Part shown: in pieces, positions 22,298 to 29,586 of the stretch
Layout: every line of letters begins with the position of its first letter
How positions within the stretch are numbered: the stretch's first letter is position 1
NCBI GenBank assembly: GCA_030619985.1
Contig: JAUXAI010000005.1
Coordinates: 1-40,697 of the forward strand
From: a bacterium
GTDB taxonomy: Bacteria > UBP18 > UBA7526
Direction of reading: 5' to 3'
DNA: 40,697 bases
Translations under genes and position numbers: made by a program
Notes under the pieces: model-generated
Databases searched by the model: none
The model's input: only the letters and a program-made list of their open reading frames with translations
Told to the model about the DNA's origin: nothing

Positions 22298-23140
22298 AAG
22301 TTACTGAAAGTAGTATTGTGTGGTATTTCAGGGGCGATGCTTCTATCTTCAGTAGTCGTTGCTCAGCCTTTAGAAATGAAGAAGAGTGAGGTGCGGGAGG
22401 ATATCCTTATCCTCAATTTGGTCAATAGCCTCCACCTCACCAAGAACCAGATGCTTGCTTTGATGACCAAGGCCCGGGAGGCGAAAGCCAAGAAAGAGGT
22501 CTTTACCTCTCAAATAGAAAAACTCCTTGGTTACAGTGAGACTTCTCTTAAAGAGATGCGTGGGAAGTTAATGAGGACTGAAGAACTTCCTAAGTATCTC
22601 ACCAGAGAGGTAGGTTCCTCTCAAAAGAGGCTTCACGATCTTAGGGACAAATACGATGAGGAAATGTTAAAATTAGCCAAGGACGTTAGTAAGATACTGA
22701 ATGAGAATCAACTGGTCATGGTCGATGCGTATAAGCCCTGCATCATTCCCTATCGCGACCTCACCCATCCGGAAAGGGTGGGTGAGGCAGGGGCTGCAGT
22801 AGGAATAGAGCGGCTCTTAGAAAGGATACATGATATGCCCCAGCCCATTTACCAGCAGAGAAAAGAGGGGATTCTGATGGGGGTAGCGACCCGCCTGGAG
22901 AAGCATACCCATAAGGAAGTAGATGTTGAAAAAGAGAAGAAGCGCTTGGCTAAGATATTCGATGAGGCCAGGGCCCTCTCCGATCTGGAGTTTGATTTGA
23001 AGAAGGCCGAGTTAGCTGAAGAAGTTCTGCCAGAGGAGAATAAAGTAAAGACGGAGAAACAGAAACTGAGGAAGGTCGCCCGTTTCTTTCTCTCTCCCAG
23101 AATCATTCCCGTCTTAGAAGAGAAGTTATCTCAAGAATAA
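22292..23140 (+). CDS. Exported LTxxQ-like envelope protein
   Basis: A 282-residue protein whose signal peptide (NKLLKVVLCGISGAMLLSSVVVAQ) starts exactly at ATG 22292, so this is the functional start; the track's 22187 adds 35 residues coded by an inserted element. The mature protein is helical and charged. LHLTKNQMLALMTKAREAK and ILNENQLVMVDAY resemble the LTxxQ motifs of Spy-like proteins. PYRDLTHPERVGEAGAA sits between two helical halves. It is fourth in the ECF sigma cluster, so an envelope-stress role is likely. It is longer than classical Spy. Confidence 0.72.
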   Translation: MNKLLKVVLCGISGAMLLSSVVVAQPLEMKKSEVREDILILNLVNSLHLTKNQMLALMTKAREAKAKKEVFTSQIEKLLGYSETSLKEMRGKLMRTEELPKYLTREVGSSQKRLHDLRDKYDEEMLKLAKDVSKILNENQLVMVDAYKPCIIPYRDLTHPERVGEAGAAVGIERLLERIHDMPQPIYQQRKEGILMGVATRLEKHTHKEVDVEKEKKRLAKIFDEARALSDLEFDLKKAELAEEVLPEENKVKTEKQKLRKVARFFLSPRIIPVLEEKLSQE

Positions 23141-23222
23141 ATAGAAATATTAACACCAAATTTTTTAACTTTTCTTAAATTAAAACAAGTTTTTTAAAAA
23201 AGGATTTAAAGGATTGTAATTT

Positions 23223-24500
23223 ATGAAAGAGACTACGATGAAAAATCAGAGAAATTTAATTTGGTTATTAATAATAGCCGCGCTGTCCATCAGTATATTC
23301 TTTATTATTGGATGCAAAAAACAAGGACTACTAAGTCCTATCCCACCAGATTTTCTCCATGTAGAAGGAAAGAAAGTTATTGATGAAAATGGAAACGAGA
23401 TATTCCTTCGTGGGTTTAATACAGGTGGTTTTAAATTTGTGAGTTACAAGGATTTATCTAAAACTAATACCTTAGAGGAAATAGACAATTTTAATGACCA
23501 GAACTATAAACACTATATGACTGAAGATGACATAAGGGATATGAAAAGTATGGGTGCCAATGTATTGAGAGCTCATAGTTATTTTAAATTCTGGACATTA
23601 GAAACCGAGCTTTATAAATACGATGATGGATTTATTAAAACTATGGATGACTTTATAGATATGGCGTATCGAAATGGTGTTTATGTAATTATTGTTCTTA
23701 CAAATGCAGCTGAAAGTACCGGAGAGATCAAAGCGGGGAAACTTAACAGAGAACTTTATGGTGGTGATATCTTATGGTCGGATGAAGATTTCCAACAAAG
23801 GGTCATTTCTGCTTGGGGCTATCTTGCAAAGCATTACGCTGACAACCCTGGTGTCGCAGGCTATGACATCATCAACGAGCCTTGTCCACCAACCAAAGAA
23901 ATTTTTCATTCCTTTTACTCTCAGATTATTAATGAAATCAGAAAGGTAGACAGAAATCATATAATTATCCTGAGTGGTAGTATGGGACCAGATGCTGAGA
24001 TACTTCTTTGGGGCGGAGAATACGAAGACAACAATATAATGTTACAAGTTCATGTATATGCCGATGCAAGCAAGAGAGGATACTATGACCCATCACAATA
24101 CCATAGCAGGAAAGAGTTGGAAGAAAAACTTAAATTATTACTTTCTTATGACGAGGTAAAAAATCGTCCAATATTTGTAGGTGAATTTTCTGCCTTGTGG
24201 AACTCTGGCGATAAAGGTCTTCAATGGACAAGAGATGTGATTAACCTTATGAACCAACATGGCATTCATTGGACATACTTCCCATACAAGAATGTTTATG
24301 TTACTAAGCGTGGACTATATGTGGCAAAGGATTGGTGGCTGCGTGGTACCACAAAGCAGCAGAGAAAAAACCTCGAAATCACCAAACAACTGAGAGAAAG
24401 GCTTTTAACATCTAATTTTGACACTTTTCCTAAATTAAGGCAGATTATAGAGGATGGATTTAGAAATAAGGGACATCCGGAAACCCAACAAACCCAATAA
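23223..24500 (+). CDS. GH5-like glycoside hydrolase lipoprotein
   Basis: A 425-residue protein. The N-terminus has a signal with lipobox IIGC, so it should be lipid-anchored. A beta strand FLHVEGKKVIDENGNEIFLRGFNTGG, typical of family 5 glycosidases, precedes the TIM barrel. The acid/base Glu is in YDIINEPCPP (near residue 218) and the nucleophile Glu in FVGEFSALW (near 319). It probably cleaves a beta-mannan or beta-glucan outside the cell. Start ATG 23223 (alternative 23238). The DNA is visibly more AT-rich than its neighbours, and it has its own terminator, suggesting acquisition by transfer. Confidence 0.87.
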   Translation: MKETTMKNQRNLIWLLIIAALSISIFFIIGCKKQGLLSPIPPDFLHVEGKKVIDENGNEIFLRGFNTGGFKFVSYKDLSKTNTLEEIDNFNDQNYKHYMTEDDIRDMKSMGANVLRAHSYFKFWTLETELYKYDDGFIKTMDDFIDMAYRNGVYVIIVLTNAAESTGEIKAGKLNRELYGGDILWSDEDFQQRVISAWGYLAKHYADNPGVAGYDIINEPCPPTKEIFHSFYSQIINEIRKVDRNHIIILSGSMGPDAEILLWGGEYEDNNIMLQVHVYADASKRGYYDPSQYHSRKELEEKLKLLLSYDEVKNRPIFVGEFSALWNSGDKGLQWTRDVINLMNQHGIHWTYFPYKNVYVTKRGLYVAKDWWLRGTTKQQRKNLEITKQLRERLLTSNFDTFPKLRQIIEDGFRNKGHPETQQTQ

Positions 24501-24534
24501 CCGGATAGCCTTAATTCGGCAAAACTTAAACACT

Positions 24535-24569
24535 AAGTCCCCTGTAAAGTTTCAGAGGGGCTTTTTGTT
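24535..24569 (+). terminator. Rho-independent terminator after GH5 gene
   Basis: CCCCT (24539-24543) pairs with AGGGG (24556-24560), extended by AAG/CTT, and is followed by CTTTTTGTTTG. Confidence 0.8.
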
Positions 24570-24586
24570 TGTATTTTTTTCCTGAA

Positions 24587-24697
24587 TATGATAAACTTAA
24601 TTTAAAAGATTTGAGGGAATTCAAGAAGGCCCTGAAGATTAAGCCCGAGATGCAAGAGGCGTTGTTCGAACTTTTCAAAGCATCGGAATTTGAATAA
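24587..24697 (+). pseudogene. Remnant of a TPR-like protein C-terminus
   Basis: An open frame without a start codon encodes YDKLNLKDLREFKKALKIKP and then EMQEALFELFKASEFE, ending at TAA 24695. The 'A..F.KALKIKPEM.EALF.L' pattern is that of the last tetratricopeptide repeat of a TPR protein. No upstream part exists; GH5 and its terminator precede it. It reads as a gene fragment left by rearrangement. Confidence 0.45.
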
Positions 24698-24708
24698 ATT
24701 CCGATGCT
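24679..24708. repeat. Perfect 13-base inverted repeat AGCATCGGAATTT
   Basis: AGCATCGGAATTT-GAAT-AAATTCCGATGCT overlaps the stop of the TPR remnant. It might be the old gene's terminator; no clear T-run follows. Confidence 0.75.
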
Positions 24709-24845
24709 GAGGATTAGGGGGTCTGGGGGAAAGAATCTACTTGCCCCCAGGGGGTGACAGTGGGGTCCCGATCCAGTGAATCGGGACGGAACGCCAGAGG
24801 GGCAAAGCCCCTATGGAAGTATCCCCGAAGGGGATATCTTGAAGA
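24709..24845. repeat. Series of class B hairpins before the PCMT gene
   Basis: This is the rest of the 357-base gap between the GH5 and PCMT genes. Successive perfect hairpins: TCCCGAT/ATCGGGA (24766-24786), AGGGGC-AAA-GCCCCT (24798-24812) and TATCCCC-GAA-GGGGATA (24820-24836). A run of G/C-rich CTTGCCCCCAGGGGG comes before them. The last hairpin ends just before the GAAGAAGGAG ribosome site. The ORF at 24776 is a product of these repeats. Confidence 0.75.
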
Positions 24846-24857
24846 AGGAGTTAGAAA

Positions 24858-25565
24858 ATGAAAAAGAAAATATTTTTCGGTCTGCTTCTAATGGTGGTGA
24901 CAGTCGGCTGCCAAGCTCAAGAGGAAGAATTTACAAAAGCCAAAGAAACGATGGTCAGGACTCAGATTGAAGCTAGGGGAATAAAAGACAAGAGGGTCTT
25001 AAAAGTAATAAGAACGGTCCCCAGGCATAAGTTTGTCCTTCCCGCCTATCAAAGGATGGCCTATAGTGATAGACCTCTTCCTATCGGTTATGGTCAGACC
25101 ATCTCCCAGCCTTACATCGTTGCCTTGATGACTGAATCTTTGAAACTAAAGGGAGATGAGAAGGTCCTTGAAATCGGAACCGGCTCTGGTTATCAGGCAG
25201 CCATTTTGGCAGAACTTGCCAAAGAGGTCTATACCATCGAGATTATTCCTGGGTTGACAAAGAGGGCAGAGAAGACCTTAAAGAAATTAGGCTATAAGAA
25301 TATCAAGGTAAAGTGCGGTGACGGTTACTTAGGCTGGCCAAAATATGCTTCCTTTGACGCTATAATCGTTACCTGTGCCCCAGACCATATTCCTCAACCC
25401 CTGATAGACCAATTAGCAGAAGGGGGAAGGATGGTTATTCCTATTGCTGATACCTATCCCCAAAGACTGACCCTTATTCAGAAAAAGAAGGGCAAAATCG
25501 TCCAAGAAATTATTACCGGCTGTATGTTTGTTCCTATGACCGGTGAAGAAATCAAAAAACATTAG
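24858..25565 (+). CDS. pcm: Exported protein-L-isoaspartate O-methyltransferase (lipoprotein)
   Basis: A 235-residue PCMT preceded by a lipoprotein signal (KKKIFFGLLLMVVTVGC, lipobox VGC). The enzyme part is complete: VPRHKFVLPAYQRMAYSDRPLPIGYGQTISQPYIVALMTESL, the SAM loop LEIGTGSGYQAAILAELA (about residues 104-121), and CGDGYLGWPKYASFDAIIVTCAPDHIPQPLIDQL. It methylates isoaspartyl residues in aged proteins. The unusual point is export, because SAM is cytoplasmic; some Gram-negative PCMTs with signal peptides are known. Start ATG 24858 with GAAGAAGGAG upstream. Confidence 0.9.
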   Translation: MKKKIFFGLLLMVVTVGCQAQEEEFTKAKETMVRTQIEARGIKDKRVLKVIRTVPRHKFVLPAYQRMAYSDRPLPIGYGQTISQPYIVALMTESLKLKGDEKVLEIGTGSGYQAAILAELAKEVYTIEIIPGLTKRAEKTLKKLGYKNIKVKCGDGYLGWPKYASFDAIIVTCAPDHIPQPLIDQLAEGGRMVIPIADTYPQRLTLIQKKKGKIVQEIITGCMFVPMTGEEIKKH

Positions 25566-25574
25566 AAATTTTTC

Positions 25575-25603
25575 TTGACATCGCTAATTTTTAGTGCTTT
25601 AAT
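25575..25603 (+). promoter_or_regulatory. Sigma-70-type promoter for arginine decarboxylase-agmatinase
   Basis: TTGACA (25575-25580), 17-base spacer, TTTAAT (25598-25603). It lies 71 bases before the decarboxylase ATG, just after the PCMT stop. Confidence 0.75.
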
Positions 25604-25621
25604 AAATTTGAAAAAGATAGA

Positions 25622-25670
25622 ATTTTGATTTTGCGTCTTCGCGAGTACAAAATTTTGCGTTTTGGTGGTT
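25622..25670. repeat. Class A word repeat (TTTTGCGTCTTCGCG)
   Basis: GATTTTGCGTCTTCGCGAG and AAATTTTGCGTTTTGGTGG words lie in the leader between promoter and start codon. Only the right-hand orientation is present. The final GGTGG may serve as the ribosome site. Confidence 0.65.
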
Positions 25671-25673
25671 ACA

Positions 25674-26327
25674 ATGTATGTTCCAACCAAAGTATGCCTG
25701 ACCAAGGGAGTGGGAAAGCATAAGGAGAAACTGACCAGTTTCGAGCTTGCCCTGCGTAACGCTCAGATTGCAAAGTATAATATAGTAAATGTCTCGAGCA
25801 TCATTCCCCCTGCCTGCCAGCTCATTCCCTTAGCAGAGGGACTAAAATATCTTGCTCCCGGACAGATCATCCATTGCGTAATGAGCAAGAACGCTACCAA
25901 TGAGCCCCACCGCCTCATCGCTTCCTCCATTGGGGTGGCCGTTCCCAAAGACCCTAACCAGTATGGCTATCTCTCAGAGCACCACTCTTGTGGAGAGACG
26001 GAACAGAAAGCCGGGGATTATGCCGAAGATCTGGCGGCCTATATGCTGGCCACCATCTTAGGGGTAGAGTTTGAGATTGGGGCAAGTTATGATGAAGAAA
26101 AGGAACTCTGGAAGATTAGTGGTCAGACAGTGAAGACTACTAACATTACCCAGTCTGCTATTGGAGACAAGGATGGGCTTTGGACCACGGTCTTAACCGC
26201 TGCTATTCTCATTCCTCCGATGAAGATACCCGAAATAAAACCAGCAGAAGCAAAAGAGGAAGCCAGAATACTATCGCTGAAAGCGGAAGAGATACCTGAA
26301 CCAAAAAAGGAGCCGATAAAAGTTTGA
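25674..26327 (+). CDS. pdaD: Pyruvoyl-dependent arginine decarboxylase
   Basis: A 217-residue PvlArgDC. Self-cleavage is expected at the Ser-Ser bond in NVSSIIPP (residues 41-42), giving a beta chain and a pyruvoyl-bearing alpha chain. The LTKGVGKHKEKLTSFELALRNAQI start, MSKNATNEPHRLIASSIGVAVP and SEHHSCGETEQKAGDYAEDLA segments are typical. The C-terminal 40 residues (PAEAKEEARILSLKAEEIPEPKKEP) are a charged extension beyond the usual end. It converts arginine to agmatine, the substrate of the next gene, which overlaps by 4 bases. ATG 25674 is chosen; GTG 25662 is possible. Confidence 0.93.
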   Translation: MYVPTKVCLTKGVGKHKEKLTSFELALRNAQIAKYNIVNVSSIIPPACQLIPLAEGLKYLAPGQIIHCVMSKNATNEPHRLIASSIGVAVPKDPNQYGYLSEHHSCGETEQKAGDYAEDLAAYMLATILGVEFEIGASYDEEKELWKISGQTVKTTNITQSAIGDKDGLWTTVLTAAILIPPMKIPEIKPAEAKEEARILSLKAEEIPEPKKEPIKV

Positions 26328-27181
26328 ACTTTGGAGATATAGATAGGGAGTTCTCTGGCTTTGAAAAATCCAAAATAGTCATCCTTCCTGTTCCCTATGA
26401 AGCGACGACTACCTATCGGAAGGGAACTCAGAAAGGTCCAGAAGCAATCATTGAAGCTTCCCGAAATATAGAACTTTATGATGAGGAGACAGATTCTGAA
26501 CCCTATAAGGTTGGAATTCATACCCTGAAAGAATTCAGGGAAGGTTTTGACAATCCCCAAAAGATGATCAAGGCCCTGGCAGATAAAGTCCAGGGCCTTT
26601 TTTCTTTGGGGAAATTAGTCATTGCCTTGGGCGGGGAGCATACCATTACCCTGGGAATGGTAGAAGGCTTAAGGCGAGAAGAAAAAGATTTTTCCATCCT
26701 CATCTTAGACGCCCATGCTGACTTAAGAAATTCCTATGAGGGGACGAAGTATTCCCATGCCTGTGGTGCTCGAAGGCTAATAGAAGAAAACAGAATTCTT
26801 CAGGTGGGGATAAGAAGCCTCTGCCAGGAAGAGGCAGATTTTATTAAGAAGAAAGATTTAAAGCTCTTCTATGCTAAGGATATTGTAGGTAAAGAAGACT
26901 GGATGGAAGAAGTAATCTCTCGCCTATCAAATAAAATATATCTTTCAATTGACTTAGATTTCTTAGACCCTTCCATTATGCCTGCTGTAGGAACCCCTGA
27001 ACCTGGTGGTCTGGGGTGGTATGAGACATTAAAATTCCTGCGACTCCTCACCAAAGAGAAAAAAATCTTAGGTATAGATGTCGTGGAACTCTGTCCCATT
27101 CCTTCGGACATCCCCTCTTCATTCGCTGCCGCAAAACTCATCTACAAACTCATCGCCTACCGCACTACAACTCAATATTAA
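26324..27181 (+). CDS. speB: Agmatinase (ureohydrolase family)
   Basis: A 285-residue arginase-fold enzyme from TTG 26324, overlapping the decarboxylase stop. The manganese motifs are complete: GGEH (103-106), DAHADLRNSYEG (129-140) and SIDLDFLDPSIMPAVGTPEPGG. The N-terminal PYEATTTYRKGTQKGPEAI matches bacterial and archaeal agmatinases. It hydrolyses agmatine to putrescine and urea. With the upstream gene it forms an arginine-to-putrescine route. A strong terminator follows. Confidence 0.93.
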   Translation: MNFGDIDREFSGFEKSKIVILPVPYEATTTYRKGTQKGPEAIIEASRNIELYDEETDSEPYKVGIHTLKEFREGFDNPQKMIKALADKVQGLFSLGKLVIALGGEHTITLGMVEGLRREEKDFSILILDAHADLRNSYEGTKYSHACGARRLIEENRILQVGIRSLCQEEADFIKKKDLKLFYAKDIVGKEDWMEEVISRLSNKIYLSIDLDFLDPSIMPAVGTPEPGGLGWYETLKFLRLLTKEKKILGIDVVELCPIPSDIPSSFAAAKLIYKLIAYRTTTQY

Positions 27182-27230
27182 CACATTTAGAATATCTCCT
27201 ACCTTTTCTCCTTTACTTCTTCTTTTCAAG

Positions 27231-27254
27231 GACCCGCCTCTTCGGCGGGTTTTT
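27231..27254 (+). terminator. Rho-independent terminator after agmatinase
   Basis: ACCCGCC-TCTTC-GGCGGGT followed by TTTTTG; 7-base GC-rich stem. Confidence 0.92.
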
Positions 27255-27324
27255 GCTTTCAGCAAAGAACTTAAGAATTTGGAAACAAGTATTTTATTTG
27301 CATTTTGATGAAAGCAAAATTTGT

Positions 27325-27353
27325 TTGTTTTTTAGCTCTGAATGTGGTAAAAT
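27325..27353 (+). promoter_or_regulatory. Promoter for the AmmeMemoRadiSam operon
   Basis: TTGTTT (27325-27330), 17-base spacer, TAAAAT (27348-27353), 18 bases before ATG 27372. GAGGTGCGG serves as the ribosome site, so the leader is very short. Confidence 0.65.
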
Positions 27354-27371
27354 TATTTGTAGAGGTGCGGA

Positions 27372-28880
27372 ATGAAGAAGGGTTCAGCCTTAGTGACGTT
27401 TTTAGTGATTTTTTTGGCTTTGTCTCTTTACGCTCAAGTTCAAAAGACCCAGACTACACCAAAGAAAGTCAGAAGGCCAGCGGTAGCCGGTGCCTTCTAT
27501 CCTGGCAGTAGACTCCTTCTCCAGAGGCAAGTGGATGGATTCTTAGCAAAAGCAAGGAAGGTAGAATTAGAGGGAGAACTAATTGCTTTAATCTCTCCTC
27601 ATGCGGGTTATATCTACTCTGGACCGGTAGCCGCCTATGCTTATAAACAGTTACAAAGAAAAGATTTTGATACCGTGATCTTGATTGGTCCCAGCCATCG
27701 TGTTGGTTTTGCTGGGGCTTCTATTTATAATCAAGGCCCTTATCAGACGCCATTGGGCTTGGTAGAGGTTGATTCTGATTTAGCAAGTAAAATCATTGCT
27801 CAAGATAAGAGTATCAGATATATCCCCCAAGCGCATATCAGGGAACACTCCTTAGAGGTTCAATTACCCTTCTTACAGAGGACATTAAAGGACTTCAAGA
27901 TCATTCCCATCCTCATTTCCGATTCCTCACTAAAAAATTGTCGAATATTAGCAGACGCTATTTTTGTGAGTATAGAAGGGAAGAAGGTCTTAATTATTGC
28001 CTCTACTGATCTATCCCACTACCTTTCTTATAAAGAGGCCTGCCGATTAGACAAAGTCACTCTTGATGCTATTGTAACCTTGAATCCAGAAGAGGTGGCT
28101 AAGAAAGGTGACCTTTGTGGCAAGGCAGCGGTCCTGACTACCATCATACTTGCTAAGAAACTGGGAGCAGATAAAGCAATTATTTTAAAGTATCTCAACA
28201 GTGGCGATACCGCCGGGCCCAAGAATGGCGTAGTGGGTTATGGTGCGGTTGCCATTGTAAAGAAAGGAGCAAAAAAGATGAAAGAGGCCTATTTTGAGCG
28301 AAGCGAAAAACAAGGTTCTGCCCGCAGGGCAGGTTCTTATACTAAAGAAGAGAGAGAAGAGTTATTAAAGATTGCCCGGGATTCTATTACAAGTTTTCTC
28401 ACTACCAGAAAGCCGCCCAAGATAGAGACTAAAAACTCAAAACTAAAGCAGAAGAGGGGGGTCTTCGTTACCTTAAGAAGGGGGGAGGCTTTGAGGGGCT
28501 GCATTGGCTTCATCGAACCTATCTTTCCTCTCTATCATGCGGTAAGCGAGTGTGCCATATCTGCGGCTACCAAGGACGTTAGATTCCCGCCAGTGACTAT
28601 AGAAGAATTATCCAAGATCACCATTGAGCTCTCTGTTCTATCTCCAACAAAGAGAGCCAGCGTTGATGAGATTGAGATGGGGATTCATGGAGTAGTGGTC
28701 AAGAAGGGATTCAATCAAGGGATATTCCTGCCCCAGGTGGCGACCGAGACCGGCTGGAATAAGGAAGAATTCTTAAGCCATCTATGTAGCGGGAAGGCCG
28801 GACTCCCTCCCGATGCCTGGAAGGACAAGGATACCGAGATCTACATCTTTACTGTAGAAAAATTCGAAGACACAAGATAG
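27372..28880 (+). CDS. amrB-amrA: AmmeMemoRadiSam protein B-A fusion (Memo + AMMECR1), exported
   Basis: A 502-residue protein. A signal-like N-terminus (KKGSALVTFLVIFLALSLYAQ) precedes the Memo (AmrB) domain, about residues 33-295. Features are RRPAVAGAFYPGS, ISPHAGYIYSGPVAAYAYKQL, IGPSHRV, REHSLEVQLPFLQ, STDLSHY and NSGDTAGPKNGVVGYGAV. A linker (296-350) then carries two in-frame repeat insertions. The AMMECR1 (AmrA) domain, about 350-502, has RGVFVTLRRGEALRGCIGFIEP, SAATKDVRFPPVT and IFLPQVATETGW. B and A are separate genes in many species. The system's function is unknown; roles in nucleic-acid or other modification are hypotheses. Confidence 0.92.
   Translation: MKKGSALVTFLVIFLALSLYAQVQKTQTTPKKVRRPAVAGAFYPGSRLLLQRQVDGFLAKARKVELEGELIALISPHAGYIYSGPVAAYAYKQLQRKDFDTVILIGPSHRVGFAGASIYNQGPYQTPLGLVEVDSDLASKIIAQDKSIRYIPQAHIREHSLEVQLPFLQRTLKDFKIIPILISDSSLKNCRILADAIFVSIEGKKVLIIASTDLSHYLSYKEACRLDKVTLDAIVTLNPEEVAKKGDLCGKAAVLTTIILAKKLGADKAIILKYLNSGDTAGPKNGVVGYGAVAIVKKGAKKMKEAYFERSEKQGSARRAGSYTKEEREELLKIARDSITSFLTTRKPPKIETKNSKLKQKRGVFVTLRRGEALRGCIGFIEPIFPLYHAVSECAISAATKDVRFPPVTIEELSKITIELSVLSPTKRASVDEIEMGIHGVVVKKGFNQGIFLPQVATETGWNKEEFLSHLCSGKAGLPPDAWKDKDTEIYIFTVEKFEDTR
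28294..28340 (+). repeat. Class B insertion in frame in the Memo-AMMECR1 linker
   Basis: GAGCGAAGCGAAAAAC, then a perfect hairpin CTGCCC-GCA-GGGCAG (28318-28332), flanked by GGTT and GTTCT. It codes ERSEKQGSARRAGSY between the two domains. A second word-type insert (AAAAACTCAAAACTAAAG, coding KNSKLKQ) follows at 28431-28450. Confidence 0.75.
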
Positions 28881-29108
28881 GTAACCACGGATTAGACCCC
28901 ATACCGTCGCCTACGGCGAGCTACGGAGCAGGCAGATTTGACGGATTATAAAACCACAGGTAAACACAGCATAGAAACTAAAATCTTATGAATATTTTTT
29001 CTGTGTTCATCCGTGTTAACCTGTGGTTCCAAAAATAATCTGTGATCTGTGGGAATCTGTCCCGAAGGGATCCCGTTGGGATAAGAAATCTGTGAGAATC
29101 TGTGCCTA
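28881..29108. repeat. Long class A word repeat with two class B modules
   Basis: ACCACGGATTAGACCCC, then the hairpin GTCGCCTACGGCGA inside CCCC...GGAGCAGGCAG, then GATTTGACGG. Next is a large inverted pair, AACCACAGGTAAACACAG facing CTGTGTTCATCCGTGTTAAC plus CTGTGGTT. AATCTGTGATCTGTGGG words surround TCCCGAAGGGATCCC. It ends at the AAAAGGAGGCGGAG ribosome site. The minus ORF 28978-29592 arises from it. Confidence 0.88.
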
Positions 29109-29121
29109 AAAGGAGGCGGAG

Positions 29122-29586
29122 ATGGCAGAAGAGAAGAAAAAAGATGAATTGAATTATCAATTTGTGAGTCTTGTCTTTTCCCTCCAGCAAGCAGCCATGG
29201 CCCAACTGGGCAAGATAGCCAATCCCGCTACGGGAAAAATGGAGAAGAATCTCATTCAGGCAAAGGCCACTATAGACATGCTCGAGATGCTGAAGGAGAA
29301 GAGCAAAGGCAATCTCACTGATACCGAGCAGAAGATAATATTGAATACTCTGGACAATCTCTATCTCAACTATGCCGATGAAGTGGAGAAACCTGCAACC
29401 CTGTCTGCCGACGAGGCAGGCGCAGAGGGCGCAGAGAAACTGGCAACCGCAGAGACCGCAGAGAAACCCGCAGAGGAGAAACCTGCAACCCTGTCTGCCG
29501 ACGAGGCAGGCGCAGAGGGCGCAAAAGAGACCGCAAAGCCCGCAGAGGAAAAAGAAGAAAAAGAGAAGGGAGGTGAGAAGAAATGA
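29122..29586 (+). CDS. DUF1844 protein with repeat-derived tail
   Basis: A 154-residue protein behind AAAAGGAGGCGGAG. Residues 10-88 form the DUF1844 helical domain (FVSLVFSLQQAAMAQLGKIANPATGKMEKNLIQAKATIDMLEMLKEKSKGNLTDTEQKIILNTLDNLYLNYAD). The remaining 65 residues are an Ala/Glu/Lys/Pro tail (KPATLSADEAGAEGAEK, twice) made of the DNA repeats seen at 493. DUF1844 has no established function. It overlaps the first SIMPL gene by 4 bases. Confidence 0.88.
   Translation: MAEEKKKDELNYQFVSLVFSLQQAAMAQLGKIANPATGKMEKNLIQAKATIDMLEMLKEKSKGNLTDTEQKIILNTLDNLYLNYADEVEKPATLSADEAGAEGAEKLATAETAEKPAEEKPATLSADEAGAEGAKETAKPAEEKEEKEKGGEKK
29388..29555 (+). repeat. Two in-frame copies of the 493-type hairpin plus CGCAGAG words
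   Basis: Copies at 29388-29430 and 29478-29520 are identical over about 40 bases to each other and nearly so to 493-535. They are separated and followed by words such as ACCGCAGAGACCGCAGAG and AAGCCCGCAGAGG. All are read in one frame as Ala/Glu-rich peptide. Confidence 0.88.

Noticed and set aside
24776-24970. 64-residue ORF ahead of the PCMT gene
   Set aside because: It runs through class B hairpins and out of frame into the PCMT coding sequence.
27305-27511. 68-residue ORF overlapping the Memo gene start
   Set aside because: Reads through the promoter and the other frame of the signal peptide; the Memo frame has the ribosome site.
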